Shown: piece by piece, positions 46,745-60,670 of the stretch
How positions within the stretch are numbered: the stretch's first letter is position 1
How the letters are laid out: every line of letters starts with the position of its first letter
Assembly (NCBI RefSeq): GCF_000321225.1
Contig: NW_004450481.1
Location: forward strand, 2,682,931 to 2,746,930
Reading direction: 5' to 3'
From: Odobenus rosmarus divergens
Lineage: Eukaryota > Chordata > Mammalia > Carnivora > Odobenidae
DNA length: 64,000 nucleotides
The notes under the pieces: model-generated
The model's input: the letters and a program-made list of their open reading frames with translations, nothing else
Told to the model about the DNA's origin: nothing
Databases searched by the model: none
Position numbers and translations under genes: made by a program

Positions 46745-48300
46745 GACAGTAGTAGTTAATGCAATAAAAGCAGGTTTTATTCAGAAACTATTGCAACAGG
46801 GGAAAAAGAGCCCTCAGTATAGAACTGCGCCCCATCCCTAGGACAGCACAAAATGAGGACTTATAGCCAAAGAGGAGGGTCCAGGGTTAGGGGATGGAAA
46901 ATTACTAAGAGGAAACCTCAGGAATAGAAAGATTCTAGTTAAACAGACCTGGCAGGATTCTTGCTGAAGGCAGGCCAGGGTGGTCAGATGCTGTACAAAG
47001 GAAAACCCACAGTCGTTCCACCCCTGAGACTTTCTCCTGTGAGTCTCCCTTACTACTCACACAAAACACTTCACTTCTGGTCACCAAAAGTGTGGGGTGT
47101 CCTACAATTCAACTCAATTCTGACACTATCTGTCCAGAGATAGCATCAGGTTCCACAGGTTAAGGTTCAGACCCACAAAGCAGCCGCCCCTCCCCCACTT
47201 CAGAGGCCAATCCAAGTCCCGGTTATTACCTGTGCTTCTGACTGATCAGCTCTAGAGTGGAAGTTCCAACAACCCCTTCCTTAGGTTCAATTCATTTGCT
47301 AGAGTGGCTCACAGGGCTCAGGAAACACTTCCGTTTACCATTTTATTAAAGGATGTGATAAAGGATACGTGACCTGTTAGATGAAGAGATACACTGGGCG
47401 AGGTCTGGGAGGGTCCTGAACATAGGAGCTTCTGTCCCTATGGAGTTGGGGTGCATTACCCTCCCAATGTGGATGTGTTCATCCATGTGAAGACTCTCTG
47501 AACCCCGTTAATATTGCGATTTTTATGGAGGCTTCCTCATGTAGATCATTAACTCCATTTCCAGCCCCTTTCCCCTCTCTTGAGGATTGGTGGGCGGCAG
47601 TGGTACGGACCTGAATATTCCAGCTCTAATCATGGTTTGGCCTTTCTGATGACAGTCTCTGTCCAGGAGTCATCCAGGAGCCCCTCCAGAGTTGCCTCAT
47701 TAGAACAAGACATTCTTACCACCCAGGAAATTCCAAGGGATTTAGGAGTCCTGTGTCAGGAGCTGGGGTTGAAGATGAAATATTAGAACAAGAGATGCTC
47801 CTAGTGCTCTGAACACTTGGGAAATTTAAGGGTTTCAGGAGCCTGTGCCAGGAACCGGGGGCAGACACCAATATATATGTTTTATTTTCTCACAGATACC
47901 AAAGGGGGGAGATGAAGACTATTATCAGATGTTGAGGGTGGGGAGTTCTCTCTAAACCGACTTGACAAGATTCTTGCTACAACTGGGTGGTGCAGGAGAG
48001 CCAAGGACAGACTACAAGGTCCAGGCCTAGAGGAGAATGACTAAAGTTTAGTCAAGGAGAGTCTTTGTCAATGGCTATTGTGGAGCCAGTTAAACTGTGG
48101 TATCATGTTGACACAGATCAGCCAGAGTTTTAAGAAAAAGGAACTGAATTATTTGAAGTATAGACATCATGGCTTACTTTAAACACCAAAAATTATTACA
48201 GATTTCCAAACTAGACATGAAAAGGCCACCAAAGCATCCTTAATTTTTAGTAAGGTAAATTATCAATCACTATGAGCCACATAAACAAAAAGGCCTTTGG
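46745..48300. repeat. Decayed LTR-retrotransposon-like sequence, family unclear
   Basis: 47280-47870 contains GCTAGAGTGGCTCACAGGGC, a TTTATTAAAGGATGTGATAA stretch and GAAATTCCAAGGGATTTAGG, in the style of old ERVL/MaLR-type LTRs. The flanking pieces 46745-47050 and 47880-48180 each carry a similar ATTCTTGCT block, suggesting one element nested in, or duplicated beside, another. No open frame. I cannot name the family. Confidence 0.4.
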
Positions 48301-48663
48301 GGGTGTTCCCCTCCCCCTTTATTTAGAGTAAAGGGTTCCTGAGACCCAAGTGAGAAGACCATTGTGAATTATCCCCGGCCTTAACAGGTCCATTTCTTGC
48401 ACCGACTTCAAGAAGAGCCATCAAGAGAGAATCCTAAGTACCTCTCTGTATAAGCCCTTGGCCAGGCCTACATTTTTTAGTTTTAGGCCAGTGAGCTGGT
48501 GTTTGGTGAGCTGAGGGACTTTGGACCACAGTTAGCTTTTTTCCTCTCTGTTCTCTTTCTGTTTCTTTTTTTCTCATCTTTATGTAGTTTGTTAGTACTG
48601 TTAGGGGGCATTTCTAGTTAGTATTGCTAGCTGTGAGTTGCTGAGCTACGGGACCTCATAGCC

Positions 48664-50210
<1,547 letters not shown>

Positions 50211-51960
50211 GGCAGGGATAAAACCAAAGACTGCTTTTAAAGAGGGAGCAAGAAGATCCTGAGTTCCACAGAGCCCAGTGACAGGTGTGGGAGCCGAGCC
50301 AGGGCTGAGGCGACAGCTGCGGGGACGGCAGTGGTGCAAGGAGCTTACGGCGCGTGCGCAGGGAAGCCGAGGCCTGCGTGCAGGGGAGGAGAGCAGGTGC
50401 GGACTGCCAAGGTGCTCTGCATGGGATTCAAATCAAGGGAGTACCTGCACTCCCACAGCATTCAAAGGCATTGAATCCAAAATGCTGGTGAGCTTAAAGG
50501 ATGGTTGGGAGCCAACGGAGAGATAAGTAGAGAGGCTGGCCCTTTGTCCCAAGCTGGAAGAATCTTCAGAGACTGGACTGTTGTCCTGGGGCACTTCTTC
50601 CCTCCTGCTCTTCTGTCTCTTCCTCCATGTTTGTCAGGGAGGGGAGATACTGCTGTAGAAATGAACATAATAAGGAAACATTTAATGCGGAGGCATTTAA
50701 CACCCATTTTCTGAGTTGCTTTTAAAGCTGCATTGTGGGAGGTGATTATTGATTCAACTGGTTGTCATGCATGTTTGTCTTAGAGAACACAGGGTTGTCA
50801 GTCCCTTGGGCAGGTTTGATAGTAGTGATACTAACACCAACAAATGACAAGCCCCAGAATTTCTAGACCATTTCAATTCCTTTTAGGTACAAGTGCCCAT
50901 TGAACACACTAGGAAATGAATGTTGAGTGGGGTTAAGCACTTTGTACAATCACGGTGCTGGTGAGTGGCAAAGCTTGTATCAGGAGCTTGTCCTTTGAAC
51001 CCCGGCTCTATGGCCTCCCGTGACTCAGGCCTGGGGCCTCCGCAGTCCTGGTTTTGACATCCTTTCAAGGTTGTTACACTGTGTCTCTGAATTAAAGGAT
51101 AAGAGATGAGACAACCAACCACTTGTGAAGTAAGCTTCAGAGCTCTGGGTGAATTAACCTGTCTGCAGTTCCCCAAAACCTTCTCTGCATTAGTCCTGAG
51201 TACAAACTCTACCTCAAAAAATGTTAGGCAGAAAGATGAAGCTGTCCAGAGTGCTGGAAACACTAAGGTTTTCTGGAGCCCTGTTTAGCTGCAGGGATAG
51301 TGCCTTGTAGGTCCTTTAGCACACAAGTGGGCCCCCCTGGTGTTACCGACTGATCCAAATCTAAACAGATCTAGGGTGGTGCCTAGCAGGGTGGCCTTCA
51401 CTCTCTTCTGCCTCATGTCGAAGAGCCTCATGTCTTATGAGCTAGAGAGCAAATGTAGGGTGGCGGCTTCCAGATGAACTCTTGTATATTTAAAATTCAC
51501 TTACTAGACTCAAGAGCCCCTTTCCCTATCCCAATCCTTTTTATTCAGGTACGAGCTAATTAGAACTTGCCTGAGGACACCCACTCACCCCTGAACTGCT
51601 GGGTCGTATCTCTGCCTAGGGGATCTGCCACAAGTGTGCTCTGGGCCTCTGTCCTCTCAGGCACTGGGAATAGGCATCTCATTTAGGGTGAGATTTGAGC
51701 TTTTTCCAGAGTCACACTGCTTGGTGAGGTCACTGAAGAGTTTTGGAAGGGTCCTTGATTGAAAGTTCTTTTTTGGCATGTCCTCTAGGTTGAGGTGCAA
51801 ACCTTTGGCATAGGCTTTCTTGATTATCATAGTGCTTGGCACTTAACAGTTCCCCACACATAGCATTTTCCGTTTTTCCTGCAAGGGAGTTACAAAGAAA
51901 GAATTGCAGGGATATTTTGGAAGAGGGGGAGAGACACTAGGTACAGCTAGGGTGAGGATC
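50211..51960. other. Intergenic DNA right of the MARK retrocopy
   Basis: 1.7 kb in which only an antisense MIR-like fragment (about 50920-51015) is recognisable. No gene or RNA seen. Confidence 0.5.
50920..51015 (-). repeat. MIR fragment, antisense
   Basis: GGTTAAGCACTTTGTACAATCACGGTGCTGGTGAGTGGCAAAGC follows the antisense MIR pattern. Confidence 0.55.
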
Positions 51961-51966
51961 AGGAAT

Positions 51967-52166
51967 TTTTTTTGTTTTTTAAAGATTTTATTTATTTATC
52001 TGACAGAGAGAGCCAGAGAGCACAAGCGGAGGGACTAGCAGAGGCAGAGGGAGAAGCAGACTTCCCACTGAGCAGGGAGCCTGATGCAGGGCTCAGTCCC
52101 AGACCCCTGGGATCATGACCTGAGCTGAAGGCAGATGCTCAACCATCTGAGCTACCCAGGCGCCCC
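51967..52166 (-). repeat. Can-SINE, antisense, with target-site duplication
   Basis: GAGGATCAGGAAT on the left and AAGGATCAGGAAT on the right flank a complete copy. Confidence 0.93.
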
Positions 52167-54158
52167 AAGGATCAGGAATGTTTTGGGGATGAGGCAGATC
52201 TGAAGTTGAGGCCCGACCAGAACTCATGGGACCCTGAGTCCTCATGCAAGGCGGGTCACGTATCCTTCTGAGGGCCTCATTTCTTTTCCATGGCAGCTGC
52301 TGGTGCCAGTCTCCAGGCTGCCTGCTGTTGGAGGGCAGTTTTGAGTTTGTACACAACACAGACCCATTGGTGGTGGTTGCCTGGAGCCTTGGCTGGAAAG
52401 GATCCTGAAGTCAAGGTCAGGCTCAGCAGGAGGGAGTCCTACTTTTCAGGTACCTGTAATAGTTATAGTTCCTAGTACTGCCTTCACTGTGGCTCCCACT
52501 TGTAATGAGATGATGTTAAATGACTCCAGGGCAGAGTTAGGAGGATCAACATAACCTGGTCACTACAGGAGCTTCTGGGTCAGAGAGCTCTCTGATCGCC
52601 ACTGCGTATATCCAGGCGTGCTATATTTGCAAGCGCATGTATTTATAGGCACTGCAGTTGTGTTTTGGATTTGCACCCTGATCCAGGCATTAATTCATTT
52701 AAAAGAATATTTTAACATTTTCAAAGAGTTGTGCATCTTTAAATTCCCTATTTCTGTTATTTCTAATTTTATTGCATTATGGCCCAGAACTGTAAGATGT
52801 TAAAATTTTTGTCCTTTTATATTTACTAAATATATCTTTTTGTTTTCAAAATTTAATGAAAGGTATTTCTATTTCTTTGTAAGTTGTCTTGGTTTCTTAA
52901 AAAAAATTCACTTTGTTATTTGTTACTACATTCTTTTGGGTAGATACAGATCAGTAATATTTTTATTGTTTTGCGTATTTTGGGTTTTTTTTTAATCATT
53001 TAAACCTTCATTCTCTCTTAAGACTTTTCCTTTCATGCCTCCCATGCTCTAGATTCTACGATTTAATATTTCTCAGTTAAGACGGCTTTCAGCTCTAGAT
53101 ACCAGAAAATCTGACACACAGTAGTACGAACAAGCAAGGATAGGAGATGAGGCCAAAAAAGTAGGCAGGGGCCAGGTTATCTGGTTATCTACGCACTTAT
53201 TTTATTTTATTTTCTCCCCGCCCCTCTAAGCTTTTATTTTGTTGCAACAAGAAGCCAGTGGACGGAAGTGAAGGGGGAGTTGGGGGGATGTGGGGTTAAT
53301 ATATATCGTGTCTTTCATGTTTTCTATGGAGCATTCTGGATGCTGACTGGAGAATGGACTGTAGGAGAGTAAGAGGGGAAGCAGGGAGCTGGGTTAGGAG
53401 GCAGCCTTTGCAGAAGACCAGTAAGAGAGGAGGGTGACTGAAACTGGTGTAGAAATGGAGACAGTGAGGAGTGGCTGCAATCAGGATGCACGGCAACAGG
53501 ACTTGCTGGAGGACTGCATGTGGCATGAGAAGGGAAGAAGAGCCAATGATGACTCCTGAGTGCTCCCCTCAGAAAAGAGGACCCAGGCCTGGGGGTGCTC
53601 AGCAGGTAGATGGCATTCAAAGCTGGGAGCCTCTGTAGGTTCGCTCTAAGAAGAGAGGGTCCATAGGAAAAAGAAGGGGGCTGAGGATCCCAGAGAACTC
53701 GTGGAGGAGGAGGAGCAATAAGAGGAAGACAGAGTAAGGCGGGAGTGAATCTGGAGGGAGGCAAATCCAGAGAAAATTGTTTTAAGATGTAAGAAGTGCT
53801 CCATCGTGTTTCAGCTAAAAGACTGAGAAAACAAAAACTTAATCCTGAATTCAGTAAAATGGCCATCATTGGTGACCCCCGTGAAAGCCATTTCGGTGAA
53901 GTGGAGTGGAGCGAAGCTGGACTGGAATGGGTTTAGGAGAGAAGATGAGGAGAGGTAGCTTGAATGGAGCACAGAAGAATGGGAAATGGAGAGGACCCGG
54001 GGGTCAAAGGAGGTCTGTGTTTAATATACAACATTAGGGTACATTCGTATGCCGAGGTTGGCAAGGAATCACTACTGACACAGGACTGCAGAACTCTGGG
54101 GTCAGAATCCGAAAGGCCTTCTCAGCCCCAACTTGACTAAATTATAACTTTAATCTTT
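52167..54158. other. Intergenic DNA, no recognised gene
   Basis: Two kilobases containing a purine-rich block on the plus strand at 53270-53960 (AGGAGG/GAGAGG-like). This block leaves a 181-codon open frame on the minus strand (53869-53324) that matches no family I know. I regard that frame as compositional. Confidence 0.45.
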
Positions 54159-54174
54159 AAAATCAATGGGATTT

Positions 54175-54366
54175 GGGGCGCCTGGGTGGCTCAGTTGGTT
54201 AAGCGACTGCCTTCGGCTCAGGCAGGTCATGATCCTGGAGTCCTAGGATCGAGTCCCGCATCAGACTTCCCGCTCGGCCGGGAGTCTGCTTCTCCCTCTG
54301 ACCCTCCCCCCTCTCATGCTCTCTCTGTCTCATTCTTTCTCTCTCAAATAAAGAAATCTTAAAAAA
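54175..54366 (+). repeat. Can-SINE with 16-bp target-site duplication
   Basis: AAAATCAATGGGATTT at 54159-54174 and 54367-54382. It carries a small internal duplication, CAGGCAGGTCATG. Confidence 0.95.
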
Positions 54367-54731
54367 AAAATCAATGGGATTTTTGCCATCTATTTCATGA
54401 TACAGGCATGCCCACAGAATATATCCCCAATTAATGTTTTCCTGGAGGAAGATTTTAATTTTTAATACCTGAAATGCATAGCAGTCATTTCTCTCTCTAG
54501 TTTAAATTGAGTCTTCAAAAAATATACTTTAAACAAGGAAAAGTTTCATGTTGCTTTCAAATACAATCAGCAGACCATCAATCACACTAGTCACTTTGCA
54601 AATCTGTGGAGTGTCGTCAAGATGTACAGTATCTGATGCCGCTGGTCTGTCAACGTGGCACTGCTACTGCACAAAAAGCAACTGTAGGCTAACAACTGCA
54701 GTATTTTTTTGATTTAATTTTTTAAATATGA

Positions 54732-55295
54732 TGTGGAGAACAAAGGCAAAAGAAATAAGGAAAAAAAATTAAATTTCCTTATAACTTACAGCCCACTGGC
54801 AAGTCCTTGAGACAGGCAGAGTGACCTTCTTCTAAGAACTCAACTCAATACTTGCTAGAAGCAAAAGGCAATCTTAGCTTAACATTAGCCCGACGTCCAG
54901 GATCTTGTAAGTCTTCTTTAATATATAAAAATTCCTTTGGAAACTGCCTATATCTCTACTACCACCTCCTTCCACCTCGCCAAGATATGTTAGCAATCAT
55001 CCTCCAAGCATATGGCCCACTGATATACATCTGATGGGTCTCATTCCTAGACGGTAGTAAATGCCCTTTTCCTAACGACAGCTAACCCCTCAAGGTCCTG
55101 AAAACCTGGCTTCCAAATTCCTTAGAGACTTACACTATCCCTAACTCCCTTCCAACTTGAAGTCTATAACCAGCCACTCCTCACGACCCCAGTGCAGATC
55201 TGTCCAAGGGTCCTATCCCCTGTGCTTTAATAAAACCACCCTTTTTGCACCGAAGACACCTCAAGAATTTTGACTGTTCACTCCGAACCCCAACA
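54732..55295 (+). repeat. Solo LTR related to the 2.3-2.8 kb LTR
   Basis: Starts TGTGGAGAACAAAGGC and ends …CCCCAACA. It shares AAATTTCCTTAT, CCAAGCATATGGCCCAC, the AATAAAACCACC polyadenylation block (signal at 55229-55234) and CACCTCAAGAATT with the LTR at 2259-2813. No proviral internal sequence lies on either side, so it is a solo LTR left by LTR-LTR recombination. No target-site duplication is evident. Confidence 0.8.
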
Positions 55296-55301
55296 TTTTC
55301 A

Positions 55302-55397
55302 CAGCAAGTAAACTCTCACCCCAACATGGGGCTCGAACTCACGACCCAGAAGTCAAGAATTGCAAGCTCTTGTGACTGAGCCAGCCAGACACCGAAA
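55302..55397 (-). repeat. Older Can-SINE fragment, antisense
   Basis: AACATGGGGCTCGAACTCAC.. GACTGAGCCAGCCAGACACC directly right of the solo LTR. Confidence 0.75.
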
Positions 55398-56389
55398 AAT
55401 TGGTAGGGTTTTTTGATGGACTTGCTATGCCTTATAATTTTTTGTTTAAAATAATGGGAAATAAGGCCTCCTTAGAATTTGTTCTCAGAGAAAGTCCTGA
55501 CATTTCAGGCATAGACTATTAACAATCACTTAATGGCATATGACTTTCCAGCTTCGTCTTAGTTTCAAGTTTTTAATTACTTACCTTGGAAATTACTTAA
55601 CTTCATTTCTTCCAAATCTGGCCGTAGGATTGATGCTCCAGAAAGTTGTACCATGGATATTTTGCTTTTTTTGCATCCTTCTTGCACAGAATTGGAGCTT
55701 TGCCTAAGTGAGTTTGAGACGTGGGTCGTGATGGAGTAACTAGAGTTAATCAGAAAAACTAAATGGAAAAACGAGTTAAAAAAATTATCACTCTAACCCC
55801 CAACAGCAACAAATTATTTAATTATTTTGTGGTTCTGAAGGGATATTTAAAAAGTTATATTTAAAGGGGTTCCAAAGGACCCGGGCAGTAGGGCAGAATC
55901 TGCTGTACTACCTTCCTCCACAAACTTCCCTGATCTTTTGGGAAGGACCAACGGGAGCTTGTGGTCCTGCTGCCCTGTATGAAGGAGGCCAAGGGGGCCA
56001 GGATAGGTCAGGGGAGTCAGAGAAGTGGCTTGGGCGTGGTCCCCCAAGGGGATTAGGAGCTTACTGACCTGCCCGCCTGACTTTCCCATCTGTGCTATGC
56101 AGAATTGGGCCTGTCCACTGTCATGTTTCTCCTTTTCCAAAACACCGCATTGGGCAGTCAGTCCCTCTAAGAAGCTGTTCAGCCAGCCCAGGGGTTCAAG
56201 GGGGCACTCTGCGGGGAGCCACACCACCGAGGGTCCATGGGGACGATTATGGCAGCCCCGAGTGACAGAGGTGACGGCGAGAAAGGTGGCTTTGAAAAGG
56301 CAAGTTCCAGGTTTCCAGGTCGGTATTTCCATCGTAGCCGGTGAGTTTACGTTTCAAATACCGGCTTAAGAGCTTCCGTACGGGTTCCA
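55398..56389. other. Intergenic DNA upstream of a CpG block
   Basis: No recognised repeat or gene. A 161-codon minus-strand frame (56332-55847) matches no family I know. Confidence 0.4.
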
Positions 56390-56900
56390 AGAAGCGTCAC
56401 CAACCGCCAGGTCCGCGCGAGCCCCTAAGCCCCAAACCCACCGAGGGCCGCCTCAACGTGCGCGGCCCGGAGGCACCGCGCATGTCCGAGGGGGCGTGGC
56501 TCGGAGGGCGAGGCGAGTAGAGGCGGGGCGTGCTGAGTCGTGGAGGTTGGGCTGTACCCATGGCCAACTCCCCTCAAGCTGTCAGATGGGCCGGCCTGCG
56601 AGAAATCCGGCTTCGGCCACAACAAGTGGCGCCATCGGCAATTTGTAAGGATGCTCTGTCACGATTACAGCGCGAGTCAGGCTGTCCGGGGCCCGCTGGG
56701 CCGCGCTGTGTCCCTGTGGGCGGGGCTTGGGGGAGATCCACGCTCCTCCGGGCGTGGCGGGAGCGCCCCTGGGAGGCGGAGGGGCGGGGCGGGAGGAAAG
56801 GCCGCTCCCTGGGCATGCTGGGAGCTGTAGTCTCTCAGTGGCTCCCAGCCGGCTGCTTTCAGGGCTGCAGGACTACAACTCCCAGAATGTGCTAGGGGCT
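56390..56900. promoter_or_regulatory. CpG-rich promoter-like block with paired ZNF143 motifs
   Basis: Rich in CpG and GGGCGGGG boxes. It carries two ZNF143/Staf-type sites in opposite orientation: GCATGCTGGGAGCTGTAGT (56813-56831, minus strand) and ACTACAACTCCCAGAATG (56872-56889, plus strand). Such sites mark active, often bidirectional, promoters. By mammalian gene order a KRAB zinc-finger gene (human ZNF101) would follow ATP13A1, but no KRAB or zinc-finger exon is visible in the window, so the gene served is unknown. Confidence 0.6.
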
Positions 56901-57294
56901 GGGTGTTCATTGGGGTTTAGCGTCTTCTGCTTTGATTTTGTGGCCCTGACACTTTGCTTACTCCATTCCCATTCCTATTTGCCGCACCGATTGCTTTGTT
57001 GTTATTTCCTAGGAGCCATTTGGTTGTTTCTGTATCTTGCAGTGTTTTTAGGGAGTTCACCCTCACTACATAAAGTCACTGCGCAGTAAGTACGATAGCT
57101 ACCTATTTGTAGTTCTCATGTTTGTCCGCTCCAGTGAAGCTGTGAAGAATCTTAGTTATTTGTAGCTCCTCTCATTCTCATGCGAATGGGGCCACTTACC
57201 AAGCTGGGCACCTCATCTTTGGTCTCATTGATATTATCTTTTTCATCTATTTTGAAATATGCTCTGCTAGTAACATGGACACTGACAGACATTT
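56901..57294. other. Sequence right of the CpG block
   Basis: May hold a non-coding first exon and the start of an intron, if the CpG block is a plus-strand promoter. No coding sequence recognised. Confidence 0.35.
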
Positions 57295-57430
57295 TTACAT
57301 ATCTAACATCTCCATGAAGTAGGCCTATGATCCCCATTTTACAGGTATGGAAACTGAGGCTCAGAAGGGTTGAGTAGCTTCCTATACCTCATACAATTTC
57401 TCTGCACCTTTTGAATCTTAACCTGGAACT
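57295..57430 (-). repeat. MIR fragment, antisense
   Basis: CCCCATTTTACAGGTATGGA followed by AACTGAGGCTCAGAAGGGTT. Confidence 0.75.
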
Positions 57431-57901
57431 CTGCCTCCCAGGTATATACACTTTGTGTGAAAGAAGATAAATGTTTACAGAATTTTGGCACAAGGAGCTG
57501 AAAGCAACTTAAATGATTTTAATTTGAATACAGCTTTGCACAACTTCTTTCTTGCTTGCTTCAACCTCCCAGATTCCTGTAACTCACAAATATGCATTGG
57601 GTAGTTTCAGGGATTCACAAAACTTTTCTTTTTCCCAATATTCAAGTGGCCTTATTTGGTGTGTTTTAAGATGCAGGAGAATCAGCAGTGATGTTATACT
57701 TTTCCAATGATCAAATTCAGGAACATCAGCCAACTTAGCACTGAGCAGCTGGACAGATCTGCAGTGCCTGGTGCTGCTGAGCAGTGAGCTCTGGGAAAGG
57801 GAGCGCTGGCAGCTCCTACTCTGGCTGGGCGCTGTCTTCGGTAACACTGGCCTGTGGGGATGTGAGCTCCTGGATCTTGTATGGCTCTGGCTGGCTTCTT
57901 G

Positions 57902-58121
57902 ATTTTTTTTTGTTTTTTGTTTTTTATAAGGGAAGTGAAGTTAGAGATTTATTTATTTATTTATTTATTTATTTGAGAGAGAGAGAAAACACAGAGGGAG
58001 AGGAAGAAGCAGACTCCCTTGCTGAGCAGGGAGCCCGATGTGGGACTCAATCCCAGGACCCTGAGGACCGTGATCTGAGCCAAAGGCAGACGCTTAACTG
58101 ACTGAGCCACTCAGACACCTC
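57902..58121 (-). repeat. Can-SINE, antisense
   Basis: Expanded (ATTT)n tail, GACTCAATCCCAGGACCCTG and GACTGAGCCACTCAGACACC. GGCTTCTTG flanks both ends. Confidence 0.92.
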
Positions 58122-58156
58122 GGCTTCTTGTTTTTAATAACAGTTTAATAGTTTGG

Positions 58157-58333
58157 GCTGCCTGGGTGGCTCAGTCGTTAAGCGTCTGCCTTCGGCTCAG
58201 GTCATGATCCCAGGGTCCTGGGATCGAGTCCCACATCGGAGCGGGAAGCCTGCTTCTCCCTCTCCCACTCCCCCTGCTTGTGTTCCCTCTCTCGCTGTGT
58301 CTCTCTGTCAAATAAATAAACAAAATCTTAAAA
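58157..58333 (+). repeat. Can-SINE
   Basis: GGCTGCCTGGGTGGCTCAGT head, with a small deletion after CCCACATCGG and an AAATAAATAAACAAAATC tail. Confidence 0.93.
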
Positions 58334-59500
58334 AAAAACAAAATTAAGAGAACAAAACTTTCTATAGATTACTGCCAGTTTCAGAACAAAGATTACTTAG
58401 AAAGGGGCAAAAATGGGTGGTTTGGAACAAGGATGAAGAGAAGTATTTTCTTTATATTTTTTAGAGTTTTACAAAATATTCAGCTGTATTCTAAGAAAAC
58501 AAAATTAAATTGGAAAAAAAATAAAAGCAAAAGTGACTCTTTACTGTCCCTTCAGGCCCAGTCCTGTAGAAGTGTGTCTCTTTCTGCTGTTCCCTCAATC
58601 CTGCACAGACTTCATGCCAGCACACGGAACCCTAGACTGACTGAACTCACCTGCCGACACACCTGCCTCCCCAACTAGACCTTGAGTATCTGCTCTGACT
58701 CATCCTTCCCACCTGTGTCTAAAACATGGCCTAACTCACTGCAGTCACATATGTGGTTAAGGAGTCCATCACTTCTATATCAAGGCCATGGTCTCATTAG
58801 AGAAATATAACCTCTCATATTCCCTCTTTGCAAGCATAGCCTTCATGGAGACTGGGACATATTAGTACAAATGTTGGAAAGGAACTGATTTTCCCATCAG
58901 TCCCTGACCCAGTGCAATCATCACAGAGACATGCCATGATGACTGGAGCTCCGAGCCTTGGACACCTTCCAGATGCACTTAGAAGATGCACTCGATCCAA
59001 GTGGAGACACCTTCCTATTTACTGGAAACAAGCTTTCAATTCAGGAGAAAGAGAAAGTCCTTACTGACCTGTATGTCACAAGATATTTCATGGATAGTAG
59101 TAGAACCACAGATGAGTTGACGAGAGAGACATCCCAGGGACAAGGGCTCTATCAGCTCAGTCTGTCACTGCCCTCAGGAAGCTCAGTCTCATCTTTTCTC
59201 TCGCTCATTGAGTCCATCTAGTGAAATCTCTATTACTGTTACTGACGTCTCTTCCCATACACAGCTTTCTCCAGTCCAAGCCCTTCTTGTCCTAAAGGCC
59301 ACTTGGGCTTCTGAGACTCTTTTGCCTTATTAACCCCAGGTTTGTGCCCCAGAAAAGGTGTGTGGGAAAATATTTTTGAGCAGAGATTTTTCAAATGGCC
59401 TCCAGGACAAGCCAGGTTAACCCTGCTTCAGAGGGAGAGCCTTGGAGCAGGTGACAGCAATCCTTTGAGGGCTTTAGGCCTCAGGATAAAGCCCAGAACT
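58334..59500. other. Intergenic DNA
   Basis: 1.2 kb without recognised features. A short plus-strand frame at 58958-59221 matches nothing I know. Confidence 0.45.
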
Positions 59501-59519
59501 TGACAGTGGAGCAGATCTC

Positions 59520-59640
59520 TGACATTGAATGCGCCCATTTAACTTTATGTATGAGGAAACTGAGCCCAGAGAGGTCAGATGACCTGCCCATCAACACACA
59601 GCCTATACATGACCTTGCACCCAGGAGTAAAGTGCCCTTC
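59520..59640 (-). repeat. MIR fragment, antisense
   Basis: GAGGAAACTGAGCCCAGAGA followed by CATCAACACACAGCC. Confidence 0.7.
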
Positions 59641-59717
59641 ATACTACATTGGCCTGTCTTCTTCCACACCTTTACCTGCTAAAATCAGATTGAGATGAAA
59701 ACTGGCAAAGCTCTGGC

Positions 59718-59845
59718 ATACAGCAGTGGTTCGTAAACTTTGTTGCATATTAGAATCACTTGGAGAGCTTAAAATAATACTGATGTTTGGCTGCATACAA
59801 GATCAACGAAATCACAATTTCTGGGCTGAGTCCCAGGTGACTGGG
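59718..59845 (+). repeat. MER5-like DNA transposon (hAT-Charlie MITE)
   Basis: CAGCAGTGGTTCGTAAACTTTG.. TATTAGAATCACTTGG.. GGGCTGAGTCCCAGGTGAC matches MER5A in order. Confidence 0.75.
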
Positions 59846-60334
59846 GTACCGGAATCAATGCAAACAGCTTGACTTGTCTGTGCCTGGGAGTGGGGAAGGG
59901 TGGAAGGGGACAAGTGGCCTGGAGGGTCCAGTCCCCTTCTGACATTCTGTGGGCCTATGATTCTGGTAGGGGGAAGCTGTGGGGCGGGGGGATTGCTTGG
60001 GTCTACTGGGATTTAGGACTGTTTTCAAGTGGGGCCTGCACCTCCCAGAGAATTTTGATGGTCTACAAATTATTTCTGCATCCAGAGGAGCTGGACCAGT
60101 CCACCAAGCTCTCTCAGTGCTGCCATTTAGAAATAAACTCAGTGCTTGGGAACAGGGGAAGGGTTGACTGTGTTCCAGGAAATTTCTACCTCGCCTCTGG
60201 GGAATATTCTGACAATGTCTTTGAAGATGGAGACAAATGTCTTTGGTTAAGAAGTCTTTGGATGATTTGAACATAGGTTTACAAGTTACTGTTTTGGTAA
60301 GGTAGAAAACTATAGTATTAAAAATTAAGAGCGA

Positions 60335-60523
60335 GGGGCGCCTGGGTGGCTCAGTTGGTTAAGCGACTGCCTTCGGCTCAGGTCATGATCCTGGAGTCCC
60401 AGGATCGAGTCCCATGTCGGGCTCCCTGCTCAGCAGAGAGTCTGCTTCTCCCTCTGACCCTCTTCCCTCTCGTGCTATCTCTCATTCTCGCTCTCTCAAA
60501 TAAATAAATAAAATCTTTAAAAA
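60335..60523 (+). repeat. Can-SINE with 14-bp target-site duplication
   Basis: AAAATTAAGAGCGA at 60321-60334 and 60524-60537. Confidence 0.95.
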
Positions 60524-60670
60524 AAAATTAAGAGCGAATTTTACGATTTTAGAGCCAAATATACTTAGATTGACTGATAAAATGTTTAATGCAGACACTG
60601 GTAAGAATAAAAGCTAAGGGATAAGGAGCTTTAACATTAATTTCTATTTTCATAAATTTTACATCCATTA

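Noticed and set aside
53324..53869. 181-codon minus-strand frame
   Set aside because: Lies opposite a purine-rich tract that depletes stops. Pro/Ser/Leu-rich, no recognised domain and no splice context.
55847..56332. 161-codon minus-strand frame near the CpG block
   Set aside because: No recognisable family or start context. Could be a chance frame; I cannot support a gene.
56530..56895. 121-codon plus-strand frame in the CpG block
   Set aside because: Arg/Gly/Pro-rich compositional frame overlapping the ZNF143-type motifs. More likely promoter or 5' UTR.
58958..59221. 87-codon plus-strand frame
   Set aside because: No homology recognised, no splice or promoter context, and MIR/MER5 debris lies nearby.
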